A DNA stretch of 37,284 nt from DYFC01 sp041658585 (GTDB lineage: Bacteria > Nitrospirota > Thermodesulfovibrionia > Thermodesulfovibrionales > SM23-35), in contig JBAZZX010000029.1 in assembly GCA_041658585.1 (NCBI GenBank), positions 1-37,284 of the forward strand, in the 5' to 3' direction. The notes under the pieces are model-generated. The model saw only the letters and a program-made list of their open reading frames with translations. It was not told the origin of the DNA and did not search any database. Below, one piece after another: positions 15,971 through 24,213 of the stretch; within the stretch, counting starts at the first letter, position 1; each line of letters begins with the position of its first letter. Made by a program: the position numbers and the translations under genes.

Positions 15971-16354
15971 ATGTCGAAAAGATTTATGTCCAGAACAATG
16001 GTCTTTGTCGCAGCGCTCATAGCTGTAGTGATGTTTGCAGGTTATGCAACATATGCAGATTCATCCGGATCGGTAATTTCAGGCAGGTTGGCGGCAACTT
16101 TTGACGCCGGGACCGGGACCGTCACCGCAATAGTCGCTGGATACTGCGGCGGGGAACCTGTAACTATCGGACCCGTGACATGGCAGAGCACGGAAAAAGC
16201 TTTTTCCGCATTGAAGGCGGAAGAAGTGGGGAAAACCCTCTGCGGGAAAAGCTACGAAATAAAGAGGATTGTTAAAGCAAATAATAACGGGAAGGGAATC
16301 GTTGCCGAGGTCCTTTTAGTCAGGCTGGAAGATTCGGCATTGGTCGGCAGGTAG
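15971..16354 (+). CDS. Small secreted/periplasmic hypothetical protein
   Basis: 127 residues from ATG at 15971, chosen because GAGG lies 6 nt upstream and the frame then opens with a clean signal peptide (MSKRFMSRTM, hydrophobic VFVAALIAVVMFAGYATYA, probable cleavage after A-Y-A). A GTG at 15884 or the ATG at 15929 would place a long charged stretch before it. The mature part is about 97 residues, with two cysteines (GYCGGE, TLCGKSYE) that could form a disulfide. I recognise no family. An upstream motif is shared with the next small gene. It is probably regulated together with it and possibly by the BTAD regulator. Confidence 0.65.
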   Translation: MSKRFMSRTMVFVAALIAVVMFAGYATYADSSGSVISGRLAATFDAGTGTVTAIVAGYCGGEPVTIGPVTWQSTEKAFSALKAEEVGKTLCGKSYEIKRIVKANNNGKGIVAEVLLVRLEDSALVGR

Positions 16355-16410
16355 TCGTTATTAGCGGAAAGATTCCTTTACATCGGAATATGTGATTTAT
16401 ATGGACCGGT

Positions 16411-16435
16411 CGTATGTTATAAAAATATCACCTGT
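16411..16435 (+). promoter_or_regulatory. Shared upstream motif, copy 2
   Basis: CGTATGTTATAAAAAT, then ATCACCTGT, repeats the element at 15785-15810. As there, a G-run (AGGGGGGA) follows within 20 nt. This marks a candidate promoter/operator for the 77-residue protein gene. Confidence 0.6.
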
Positions 16436-16509
16436 AAAACTATTAGGGGGGACCCTGTCGTTGCCTTCCTCTCCATTATATCCTTTATGATGGCGGGGAG
16501 GGCCCGGAT

Positions 16510-16743
16510 ATGGCAATTAAGGTAAATATGGAAAGCTATATAGTCCGTATTTATCGCGGAGAGACGGACAATCCTCATAATTTCATCGGCACAGTAGAGC
16601 AGGCCGGAACCGAAGAAAGAAAATCCTTTGCCGATATTGATGAGCTATGGAATATATTTAATCCCCTGAAAAAGCGGCAAAAAAAAGCGGGGAAGGGCAC
16701 CGGATTAGAGGGCTCCAAAAAAACAAGGCCTGCCTCTCCATGA
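16510..16743 (+). CDS. Small hypothetical protein
   Basis: 77 residues: a beta-rich N-terminal half (SYIVRIYRGETDNPHNFIGT, then VEQAG) and FADIDELWNIFN, with a lysine-rich disordered tail (KKRQKKAGKGTGLEGSKKTR). The layout resembles short hypothetical proteins seen in Nitrospirota-like genomes, without a known role. A GGGGAGGG ribosome site lies 8 nt before the ATG. It shares its upstream motif with the exported protein gene 0.5 kb before it. Confidence 0.65.
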   Translation: MAIKVNMESYIVRIYRGETDNPHNFIGTVEQAGTEERKSFADIDELWNIFNPLKKRQKKAGKGTGLEGSKKTRPASP

Positions 16744-16930
16744 TAAAGTTCAAAAAAGAATGCTTCCCGACAGACTAGTTTGCCGTGCTTCAATATACTA
16801 AACTAAAAAAATGTATTTAGGCTGACCTGATGCTTGATAAAACAGGGGCAATTGTGCTAAAAAACCTTGTCCGGTTCAAGTTTTAGTATTGCATAATTTC
16901 CGATTTATTCAAGGTAAAGGGGGACATTCC

Positions 16931-18868
16931 ATGGATATGAATTCAAACGGATTCCGCATCGGCGAACTGCTTGTTCAGGAAGGGCTTCTTACCGAGAAGC
17001 AATTACAGGAGGCAGTCTCAAAACAGTACAAAAAGACTACCTATACTCCGCTGGGGGAAGTCTGTGTTCAGATGAAATTCATCTCGAAGGCCCAGCTTCA
17101 GGATGTTTTAAAAAAATATCAGAAACGGCTGAACCTGGGTACCTTGCTGGTTCAAATGGGACTGATAAGCCACGAGGAGGTTGAGCAGGCCCTCGAAATA
17201 CAGAAGGATGAAGGCAAAAAACTCGGGAGGATACTGATTGAGCAGGGGTATATCACCGAATCCAATCTTATCAATACCCTTAGCATTCAACTCGGCATAC
17301 CAAAAATAATACCCGCACCCGGTTTGATCGATCCGGTTGTGTTGAAGGGAGTAAGTAAGGCATTCCTTCAGAAAAATGAGTGTCTGCCTGCCTTCAGGGA
17401 CGGCGACACCATCACAATTATCATGAGCGACCCGCTGTCGAAAGAGACCATACGGTCAATGGAAAATGTTTTTAAGTGTAAAGTGGCGCCGGCTATTGCA
17501 AGTTCGGAAGAAATCCTGAAGGGCATCAAGGTTGTCTATGACGATCTGAGGATGATGGATGCATCTTTCAATAAATCATCAGGTTCTTCGAAAAACATTA
17601 TTATTTGTGATACACAGAAGCCGGAAAGCAGCCAGGACAGCATCGAAGATATTCTGAATTTTATTATTTCAAGCGCCATAATGGAAGACGCCACCGATAT
17701 ACACATAGAGCCGATGGAGAATATGCTCCGTGTAAGATACCGTATCGACGGCATATTGCAGCATAAAACCGACCTGCCGCTCTTTATTGCCGTGAATCTG
17801 GTAAGCAGGCTGAAAGCGCTGTGCGGATTGGACATTGCCGACAGAAGGAGGCATCAGGATGGCAGAATCGCGGCGCGTATTATGAACAAAGGCTTTGACC
17901 TGAGGATTTCTACCTATTCTGCCATCAACGGGGAAAGTATGGCGATCCGTATTCTTCCCAACCAGAACAAGCTTATGGACATCGATATGCTCGGCTATTC
18001 TCCTTATGTCCTGTCTCTTTATAAACAAATCCTCAATATCCCTTCCGGAATTATTCTTATTACCGGTCCAAGCAATAGCGGTAAGACAACGACACTTTAT
18101 TCCTCCCTCAGATATTTAAATAACATGGAGAAGAAGATTGTAACTGTTGAAGATCCTATCGAATATACCATCAACGGTGTTATTCAGGGCCAGCTCAGTG
18201 AAAAATCAGGCCTCTTATACAAGAATTTTGTCAAATCCATTCTGCGTCAGGACCCTGATATCATAATGATCGGAGAGATAAGGGATCTGGCCTCCGCGGA
18301 AGCCGTTATTGAAACCGCCCTGAGCGGACACAAGGTCCTGACCTCTTTTCATTCCGATGATACGAGCAGCGCCCTTTTGCGGCTCTATAAGATCGGTATC
18401 GAGACCTTCCTGATTTCATCAACCGTCATATCCGTTATTTCACAGCGCCTTGTCCGCACCCTTTGCCCTGTTTGCAAAGAGCAGTATACGCCGGGTGAAG
18501 AAGTCCTTGCTTCTTTTGACAGCATTGTACCTATTAATCTTGATGAACATACCTTTTATACCGCCAGGGGTTGTCTTGATTGCAATAACATGGGCTTTAA
18601 GGGACGCACAGCCATCAGCGAGATTATGATCGTTAATAACGATATACGTGATGCGATATTGAACAGACAGCCTACTTCACAGATTAGGGCCGTTGCACGG
18701 GAGAAAGGGGGTCTCCTGTCCATGAGAGAAGACGGTTTCTATAAAGCCACAAATGGGATTACCTCGCTGGAAGAGGTTATACGAATGGCGTCATATAATA
18801 ACAGTGATGCGCTGCTTCAGCGTCCTTCCGAAGAGATAGTCGCTCTAAGCGATTTGGAGCATATTTAA
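16931..18868 (+). CDS. Type IV pilus / type II secretion assembly ATPase (PilB/GspE family)
   Basis: 645 residues from ATG 16931, which has AAAGGGGG 7 nt upstream; the ATG at 16889 lacks one. Two MshEN/T2SSE N-domain-like repeats (FRIGELLVQEGLL and LGTLLVQMGLI) cover residues 6-110. The AAA+ core follows: Walker A GPSNSGKT at 379-386, the Asp box TVEDPIEY, Walker B IIMIGEIRD and a His box (SFHSDD). A C-terminal zinc site has two CxxC pairs (CPVCKE, CLDCNN). It powers pilus extension or secretion from the cytoplasmic membrane. No pilin, PilC or PilT gene is nearby, which is unusual, so it may serve a system elsewhere. The gene is followed by the PP2C-kinase pair. Confidence 0.9.
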   Translation: MDMNSNGFRIGELLVQEGLLTEKQLQEAVSKQYKKTTYTPLGEVCVQMKFISKAQLQDVLKKYQKRLNLGTLLVQMGLISHEEVEQALEIQKDEGKKLGRILIEQGYITESNLINTLSIQLGIPKIIPAPGLIDPVVLKGVSKAFLQKNECLPAFRDGDTITIIMSDPLSKETIRSMENVFKCKVAPAIASSEEILKGIKVVYDDLRMMDASFNKSSGSSKNIIICDTQKPESSQDSIEDILNFIISSAIMEDATDIHIEPMENMLRVRYRIDGILQHKTDLPLFIAVNLVSRLKALCGLDIADRRRHQDGRIAARIMNKGFDLRISTYSAINGESMAIRILPNQNKLMDIDMLGYSPYVLSLYKQILNIPSGIILITGPSNSGKTTTLYSSLRYLNNMEKKIVTVEDPIEYTINGVIQGQLSEKSGLLYKNFVKSILRQDPDIIMIGEIRDLASAEAVIETALSGHKVLTSFHSDDTSSALLRLYKIGIETFLISSTVISVISQRLVRTLCPVCKEQYTPGEEVLASFDSIVPINLDEHTFYTARGCLDCNNMGFKGRTAISEIMIVNNDIRDAILNRQPTSQIRAVAREKGGLLSMREDGFYKATNGITSLEEVIRMASYNNSDALLQRPSEEIVALSDLEHI

Positions 18869-18934
18869 AAGCAAGGGATAGCGCCTCTAACCTTGACGGT
18901 CTCACAAAAATTCAGGGGAACATAATCCTTTAAT

Positions 18935-19696
18935 ATGACATACAACATTGCCTCTTATATGGACATCGGATTGAGGGAAAATCAGGAGGACTGTCTTTTT
19001 GTAAACGGTTTGACGGTCCAGCAGGATAAGATGAAGTACGCCCGCATTGAGAGCGTGACTGCGCCCGGAGTTTTTTTTGCCGTATGTGACGGCATGGGAG
19101 GCCATGCCGGAGGGGAATGGGCAAGCAGTTTCGTCTGTGGAAAGATGAAGGATTTTATGAAGGGACTTTCTTTTTCTGATGAATACGTTCTGAACATGTT
19201 CAGAGAAATTCAGCGCGAAATGGAAAAAGAAGGCATGGAAAACAGCGGCTCTACGGCGGCCTGTGTAATGTTGAAAGGAAATACATCGAAAATATACAAT
19301 ATAGGCGACAGCAGAGTATATAAAATCACAAAGAAAGAAATTTTGACTTTGTCGCACGACCATTCCCTTGTGCAGAGCATGGTTGACAAGGGCGAATTGT
19401 CGGGTCATGAAGCGAAAGGACATCCGTATAGGCACATTATCGAATTCGGACTCGGCGACGTCTTTAAAAGACAATGGAATACTAACGATAAAAAGGTTTA
19501 TATGCAGGATGACGTTTTAAATGCAAAGGAATATTATCTCCTCTGCACCGACGGCGTGAATGATGTTTTACGGGATGCTGAAATATATGATTTGCTGAGT
19601 CCCGACCCTTTTGGCCGGTTCCCTGAATTTATTGGTTGTCTAAGGAAAAGGATGAAAGATAATACAAGCTTTATTGTCGTAGGGAAAGAAGGATGA
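18935..19696 (+). CDS. PP2C-family serine/threonine phosphatase
   Basis: 253 residues with the PPM motifs in order: GLRENQEDC (about 12-20), VCDGMGGHAGGEWAS (about 50-64), IGDSRVYKI (about 126-134) and LCTDGVND (near 205). The metal-binding aspartates are present in the motifs. It is a cytosolic phosphatase without extra domains. It ends with a 4-nt overlap (ATGA) with the kinase gene, the standard PP2C-kinase pairing, so it probably dephosphorylates the kinase or its targets. The ribosome site is poor. Confidence 0.9.
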   Translation: MTYNIASYMDIGLRENQEDCLFVNGLTVQQDKMKYARIESVTAPGVFFAVCDGMGGHAGGEWASSFVCGKMKDFMKGLSFSDEYVLNMFREIQREMEKEGMENSGSTAACVMLKGNTSKIYNIGDSRVYKITKKEILTLSHDHSLVQSMVDKGELSGHEAKGHPYRHIIEFGLGDVFKRQWNTNDKKVYMQDDVLNAKEYYLLCTDGVNDVLRDAEIYDLLSPDPFGRFPEFIGCLRKRMKDNTSFIVVGKEG

Positions 19697-21705
19697 GAAA
19701 AGAATTCGCTGCAGAACTGGTGAAAAAAGTCCTGCCAAGCTATGAGATAAAGGAGATCCTCGGCGAAGGTTCTTTCGGTTCCGTATATAGGATCGGGGAT
19801 GCGTTGAAAGAAAGGGCCGTGAAGATCATTTTATTAAATGCTTCCCCGAGCATCGAAAAAGGGTCCGTCACAAGCGCCGACAAAAAGATTGAGCGTGATT
19901 TCAGACATATCGTGGAAAGTTATGAAAAGATCGCCTGTGAGGAGATCGTTACCGTATATGATTTTTTCAAAATATCCGCAAAAGAGAACAACAGGCTTGC
20001 GGCTGCTTATGCATTGGTCATAATGGAGCTTTACCCCTCCAATCTTTATGATTATGTGATAGGTGAGTTTGAGAAAACGCAGCGGCTTTTGGACATTCAT
20101 AAAATGCAATCTCTCATGGAGAAGCTTGCGCATATGCTGCATAATCTCTATACAAAAAGAGGATTTCTTTTTGAGGACCTGAAACCCGAAAATATTCTTG
20201 TGAAGGAACATGATGGGGATTTCAAGCTTGTTGTTGGTGATATAGGAGGATTAAAAAATCTCGGCAGTGTCTCAAACACGGGTTCACAGGTTACTCTTTC
20301 CTATTGCGCTCCGGAAATTATCAGAAAAGGTCAAAGGCCGGACTTGCGGTCTATCATCTATTCCTACGGACTTATCGGTTATTTTATGTTTGAAGGCCGG
20401 TTGCCCTATGAGGAGCATCCTATTGCAGCGAGAATGGATAAGCTTAGAGATGCAGGAGTGATATTTGATAGAAAAGACGTCCCCGATCACCTGCTCAAGA
20501 CTATTGAAAAATGTCTGTTTTTTGAACAGGATGAGCGGTTCAATAATTTTGACGAAATAATTAATGCGATACAGGGGGGAGCAATTAAGGCGGAAGACGC
20601 GTTTTCCGGCAAGACCATGAATTTGGATGGTTTCAGAAAACATGAAGCAAAGGAGTCTTTGCCTGCGAAAGAAAGCCTCGAGCCGCAGAGAAGACCTATT
20701 CTGCCGGGACATGCGATGGGAGGCCTGAACCCTTCGATTGCATTAAGGACGATGACCGGCGCAAGAAAGCGGGTTGAACAAGCGCGTGTCCGGGAAGAAA
20801 TAATTGCTGTAGAAAAATTCGACAGGGAGATAAAGGACCTGGTTATCAAAGCCGGGGATATATTCAGGCTTCAAAACGAACAGTGCAAGGTTTATAATGA
20901 TATAAAAGTGGAAGGTGGGGCAATGCTGATAATTGAGAACGCAAAGCTCTATTTCCATGAAGATGCAGGCATACTATCATCCGGAACATTGAGGGTGAAA
21001 AATTCTTCTTTCAGCTCTTTCGAGCCTTCCAAAAAATGGAAGAACATAGCCCTGTGTCCGACGGATACCAGGATGAATTATATCGAAAAATCAAAGTTTA
21101 GCCATGCAGGCGGCAGAACATGGGGGTCGATGAAAAATGTTTTTCATATCCAGAACAATTTTCTGAGCGACAACTATTTATACGGAGGCGCGGTTTTTAT
21201 TGCAGGGGCCAGGGAAAAGATAATTACGATAAACGACTGCAGATTTCTGAACTGTTCGGCCCACGAAGGCGCAGGTCTCATGTGCCTGAGAGCGAATCCC
21301 TCTATAGAAAATTGCGTATTTGAAAACTGTTCTGCGGGAATGATCGGCGGCGGCATAGGCTATTTGGAATCAAACCCTGTGGTAAGGAGTTGCGTTCTGC
21401 AGAACTGTTCCGCGCATAAAGAAGGAGGCGGGATGAGCTGCATCTCCTCTCATCCGACCATAGACGGGTGTACGTTCACCGGATGCTCTACCAGATACCT
21501 TTACGGAGGAGGTATCTATTGCTCCGGTTCAAATCCGATAATCAAGGCCTGCAAATTCAACCGCTGCACTGCTAAGGACGGAGGAGGGATTTACTTCGAC
21601 GAAAAGAGCAGCCCCAAGATTCTCTATCCGGCTTTCTCAAACTGCAAACCGAACAATACAAATCAGGATATGAACAGGGAAAAAGGTAATTTTTATTTCA
21701 GATAA
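19693..21705 (+). CDS. Ser/Thr protein kinase fused to a right-handed beta-helix
   Basis: 670 residues. The kinase domain (about 15-290) has a glycine loop GEGSFGSVY (24-32), K44 in RAVKII, a catalytic loop FEDLKPEN (D163, K165, N168), DIG (184-186) in place of DFG, and CAPE (206-209). The HRD arginine is replaced (FED), and the usual F-helix Asp is Ile (SIIYSYG). The enzyme may still be active, but it is not a standard RD kinase. After a linker, residues about 420-660 form a parallel beta-helix of roughly 23-residue repeats (SIENCVFENCSAGMIGGGIG, and SCVLQNCSAHKEGGGM). No transmembrane segment separates the parts, so the helix is cytosolic. It is coupled to the PP2C gene by overlap. Confidence 0.85.
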   Translation: MRKEFAAELVKKVLPSYEIKEILGEGSFGSVYRIGDALKERAVKIILLNASPSIEKGSVTSADKKIERDFRHIVESYEKIACEEIVTVYDFFKISAKENNRLAAAYALVIMELYPSNLYDYVIGEFEKTQRLLDIHKMQSLMEKLAHMLHNLYTKRGFLFEDLKPENILVKEHDGDFKLVVGDIGGLKNLGSVSNTGSQVTLSYCAPEIIRKGQRPDLRSIIYSYGLIGYFMFEGRLPYEEHPIAARMDKLRDAGVIFDRKDVPDHLLKTIEKCLFFEQDERFNNFDEIINAIQGGAIKAEDAFSGKTMNLDGFRKHEAKESLPAKESLEPQRRPILPGHAMGGLNPSIALRTMTGARKRVEQARVREEIIAVEKFDREIKDLVIKAGDIFRLQNEQCKVYNDIKVEGGAMLIIENAKLYFHEDAGILSSGTLRVKNSSFSSFEPSKKWKNIALCPTDTRMNYIEKSKFSHAGGRTWGSMKNVFHIQNNFLSDNYLYGGAVFIAGAREKIITINDCRFLNCSAHEGAGLMCLRANPSIENCVFENCSAGMIGGGIGYLESNPVVRSCVLQNCSAHKEGGGMSCISSHPTIDGCTFTGCSTRYLYGGGIYCSGSNPIIKACKFNRCTAKDGGGIYFDEKSSPKILYPAFSNCKPNNTNQDMNREKGNFYFR

Positions 21706-21718
21706 ACATAGACGTTGC

Positions 21719-21894
21719 ATAAACGGCAGGGCAGACACGATAAAAAGTCTTATAATGCGACAAAGGACTATATTGCAATCACATAAATGCAGAGTTGACC
21801 TGTGGCGACTTTCAGAAAAAGGCAATAGCATTGCATCAAGGTACATTAATGTGTCGCTACAAGACCTTTTCATCGCATCTGCCCTGCCGTTTAT
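21719..21894. repeat. MITE-like element, copy 2 (best preserved)
   Basis: Terminal inverted repeats ATAAACGGCAGGGCAGA (21719-21735) and its exact complement at 21878-21894 are perfect over 17 bp and imperfect for about 25 more. The 176-bp element lies between the kinase and cyclase genes. No ORF supports a protein. Confidence 0.85.
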
Positions 21895-21957
21895 AATATT
21901 TAATAAGTTTTTGCAATTGGTGAGTAAAACGGGTAATTAGTTAAATAAGATATATCT

Positions 21958-23277
21958 ATGGAAACAAACGGTAAGGACATACGGAAAGAGAGCGGCGCTT
22001 CCATGAGCGCGGATCTTGAGAGGCTGCTTGAGGAGCGGGCGCGTCTTGATGACATTATCCAGAATAAATTCACCAGGACCATAACGATCATGTTTACCGA
22101 TATGAAAGGCTCTTCATCCATTGCAGAAGAGGAAGGCGATATGGTAAGTCGTTTTTTGATTAAAAAGCACAATGATATCGTCTTCCCGGTCATAAACGAC
22201 AAGAAAGGCGTCCTTGTCAAAACAATGGGGGACGGCACGCTTTCTTATTTCGACAGTGCCCGTGACGCCGTAGCTGCCGCCGTTCAGATGCAGATCAATA
22301 TCAATCAATTCAACCACTCAAGACCGACCAAGACGGCCATACAGATACGTATAGGTCTTAATACCGGCTCCAGTATTGTTGAGAAAAACGATATCTTCGG
22401 AGACGTCGTCAATGTGGCCTCACGCTTTCAGACACTTGCGCTGCCCGGGGAGATATATATTTCGGAGAGCACCTTCAATACCCTTGAGGACAAGAATGAG
22501 TTTTACTCCAGGTTTGTCAAGGAGACGAATCTCAAAGGTGTGAGGGGAATTTATAAGGTCTTCAAGATATTCTGGGACCGGGAAGATATAGAAAGAGATA
22601 AAGCCTTAATGGCTTCTCCAATCGGAGGCCCCGGTGCGGTAGAGCATACGATTGCGCTAAAACCGTCGGACGCGGAAAAAGAGTCGAGTGAAGAAGAAAA
22701 GGCGGCTCTTCAAAAGGCCCTGGATTTTGAAAAGTCCAATGAACTGATCGAATTATATTTATATTCCCGTCAATTTAAAATAAAAGCGATAGAGGATATG
22801 CTCCGTCGTCTGACGGGCGAGCTTGAGAACGCCGGCAAGACGGATACAAAATTCAACGGTGAAGAGGCCCTCTGGTTTTTTAAAGATACCATAACCATGG
22901 GAAGGGCGCCGGAATCCGATTTCCCGTTAACCAACAAGGCAATATCCAGAGTCCCCATAAAAATCGGTATGAAAGACGGAGAGGGTTTTCTGAAGATAGA
23001 CTCTCAGGCTGGAGAGCAAATCAAGCCCATAGAACTTGAAAAGTCTTTTAATAAGGAGGCGCTCAAACCGGGGGTTGAATACCCTCTCGGGAAAAACGGA
23101 ATCATTATTTTTTCCGAATGTTTCCCCTTTGAATATAAAGTGTACAAAGACATGTTTCTTTTCCTGAGAATACTCAATCCGGAAGAGTGTCTGCAAAAAC
23201 AGTTCAATATAAAGCTGAAAGATGTATGGAAAGATTTCGCGCGGGAGAGTGAAAAGATTGTAGTGATCGGTAAGTAG
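21958..23277 (+). CDS. Class III adenylate/guanylate cyclase with FHA-like C-terminal domain
   Basis: 439 residues, soluble. The cyclase homology domain (about 40-210) has metal ligands D48 (FTDMKGSS) and D92 (MGDG), K88 and D149 as candidate base-recognition residues, and NVASR (152-156) for transition-state contacts. All look competent. A short coiled coil precedes it. The C-terminal region (about 295-400) resembles an FHA domain (TMGRAPESDF, then AISRVPIKI), with the usual His after SR replaced by Pro, so phosphothreonine binding may be weak. The position next to a Ser/Thr kinase and a cyclic-nucleotide phosphodiesterase-like gene suggests a kinase-coupled cAMP or cGMP circuit. The start is uncertain: ATG 21958 has no Shine-Dalgarno; ATG 22003 is possible. 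Confidence 0.85.
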   Translation: METNGKDIRKESGASMSADLERLLEERARLDDIIQNKFTRTITIMFTDMKGSSSIAEEEGDMVSRFLIKKHNDIVFPVINDKKGVLVKTMGDGTLSYFDSARDAVAAAVQMQININQFNHSRPTKTAIQIRIGLNTGSSIVEKNDIFGDVVNVASRFQTLALPGEIYISESTFNTLEDKNEFYSRFVKETNLKGVRGIYKVFKIFWDREDIERDKALMASPIGGPGAVEHTIALKPSDAEKESSEEEKAALQKALDFEKSNELIELYLYSRQFKIKAIEDMLRRLTGELENAGKTDTKFNGEEALWFFKDTITMGRAPESDFPLTNKAISRVPIKIGMKDGEGFLKIDSQAGEQIKPIELEKSFNKEALKPGVEYPLGKNGIIIFSECFPFEYKVYKDMFLFLRILNPEECLQKQFNIKLKDVWKDFARESEKIVVIGK

Positions 23278-23301
23278 GTTTATGTTAATAAAATAACAAA
23301 G

Positions 23302-23307
23302 TATAAT
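23302..23307 (+). promoter_or_regulatory. -10 box of the phosphodiesterase-like gene
   Basis: TATAAT ends 9 nt before the ATG at 23317. The expected transcript would begin within a few nt of the start codon. I found no convincing -35 box. Confidence 0.4.
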
Positions 23308-23316
23308 AGACAGGTT

Positions 23317-24084
23317 ATGAAGATAAGAGTTATAGGCTGTTCGGGAGCTGAATTGCCGGGGCATAATGCCCCCGGATTTCTTCTCGATGACGAAATCATT
23401 TTCGACGCCGGGAGCATTACCAGCGTTCTAACCGCGAAAGAACAGCTAAGGATAAGACACATTTTTATTACTCATGCTCACCTTGACCATATAAGAAGCA
23501 TACCTTTTCTTGCCGATAATATTGTCCTTGGAAATAAGAAGCAGAGGGTGAAGATTTACAGCATCTCTCCGGTGATTACAACCATTAAAAAACATCTTTT
23601 CAACAGCTCCATGTGGCCCGACTTTACGCTTATCCCAAATCCTGAGGACGCTATCCTGAACCTTGTTAAACTGAAGGTTGCAGAGCCTATTGTAATAAAC
23701 GGCTATACGGTTACTCCCTACACGGTCAACCATCCCGTTCCGGCAGTAGGTTATCTTGTTGAGGATGCAAAAAACAAAAGGTTCTTCTATACCGGCGATA
23801 CGGGGCCGACGCCCTCAACCTGGAAAAAGATCGGAGACAGAAAACTTCAATGCCTGATCATTGACGTTTCTTTTCCCAACATCATGAGGGACATGGCCGT
23901 CAATACAGGCCATCTTACGCCGGAGCTGCTGAAGGAAGAAATCCCCGGGATACCGCAGACCCCCGAACACATCTGCATCACCCATCCCAAACCCCAATAT
24001 TTCAAGACCATCAAAAAAGAACTCGACAGCCTCAAAATGAAAAATCTTCAGGTATTAAAAGAGGGCGATATTATCAGGGTTTAG
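23317..24084 (+). CDS. Metallo-beta-lactamase-fold protein, probable class II 3',5'-cyclic-nucleotide phosphodiesterase
   Basis: 255 residues. The metal motif is ITHAHLDHI (about 49-57), of the HxHLDH type used by class II cyclic-nucleotide phosphodiesterases; later ligands are probably NHPVP, YTGDTGPTP and ITHP. The N-terminal MKIRVIGCSGAELPGHNAPG with LLDDEIIFDAGS also matches proteins annotated as CpdP-like in related genomes. It would degrade cAMP or cGMP made by the cyclase encoded 39 nt upstream, giving a synthesis/degradation pair. Specificity cannot be read from the sequence; another MBL-fold hydrolase remains possible. Confidence 0.7.
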   Translation: MKIRVIGCSGAELPGHNAPGFLLDDEIIFDAGSITSVLTAKEQLRIRHIFITHAHLDHIRSIPFLADNIVLGNKKQRVKIYSISPVITTIKKHLFNSSMWPDFTLIPNPEDAILNLVKLKVAEPIVINGYTVTPYTVNHPVPAVGYLVEDAKNKRFFYTGDTGPTPSTWKKIGDRKLQCLIIDVSFPNIMRDMAVNTGHLTPELLKEEIPGIPQTPEHICITHPKPQYFKTIKKELDSLKMKNLQVLKEGDIIRV

Positions 24085-24195
24085 TGAGTGGCGCAGCTCA
24101 GGATTGATATTGCAAAGCGCCGTCTTAATATGGCCTTCTTCTATTGTTATCGTCATGCAAAAATGAGACGTTAAGGGTTAAAGACCCGATGGTTA

Positions 24196-24204
24196 TGGTA
24201 TAAT
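24196..24204 (+). promoter_or_regulatory. Extended -10 promoter of hisC
   Basis: TG-G-TATAAT (24196-24204) is a perfect extended -10 element. The hisC ATG at 24214 begins 10 nt after the T of the box, and no Shine-Dalgarno is present, so the mRNA has almost no leader. Confidence 0.6.
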
Positions 24205-24213
24205 TCTTTTGCT

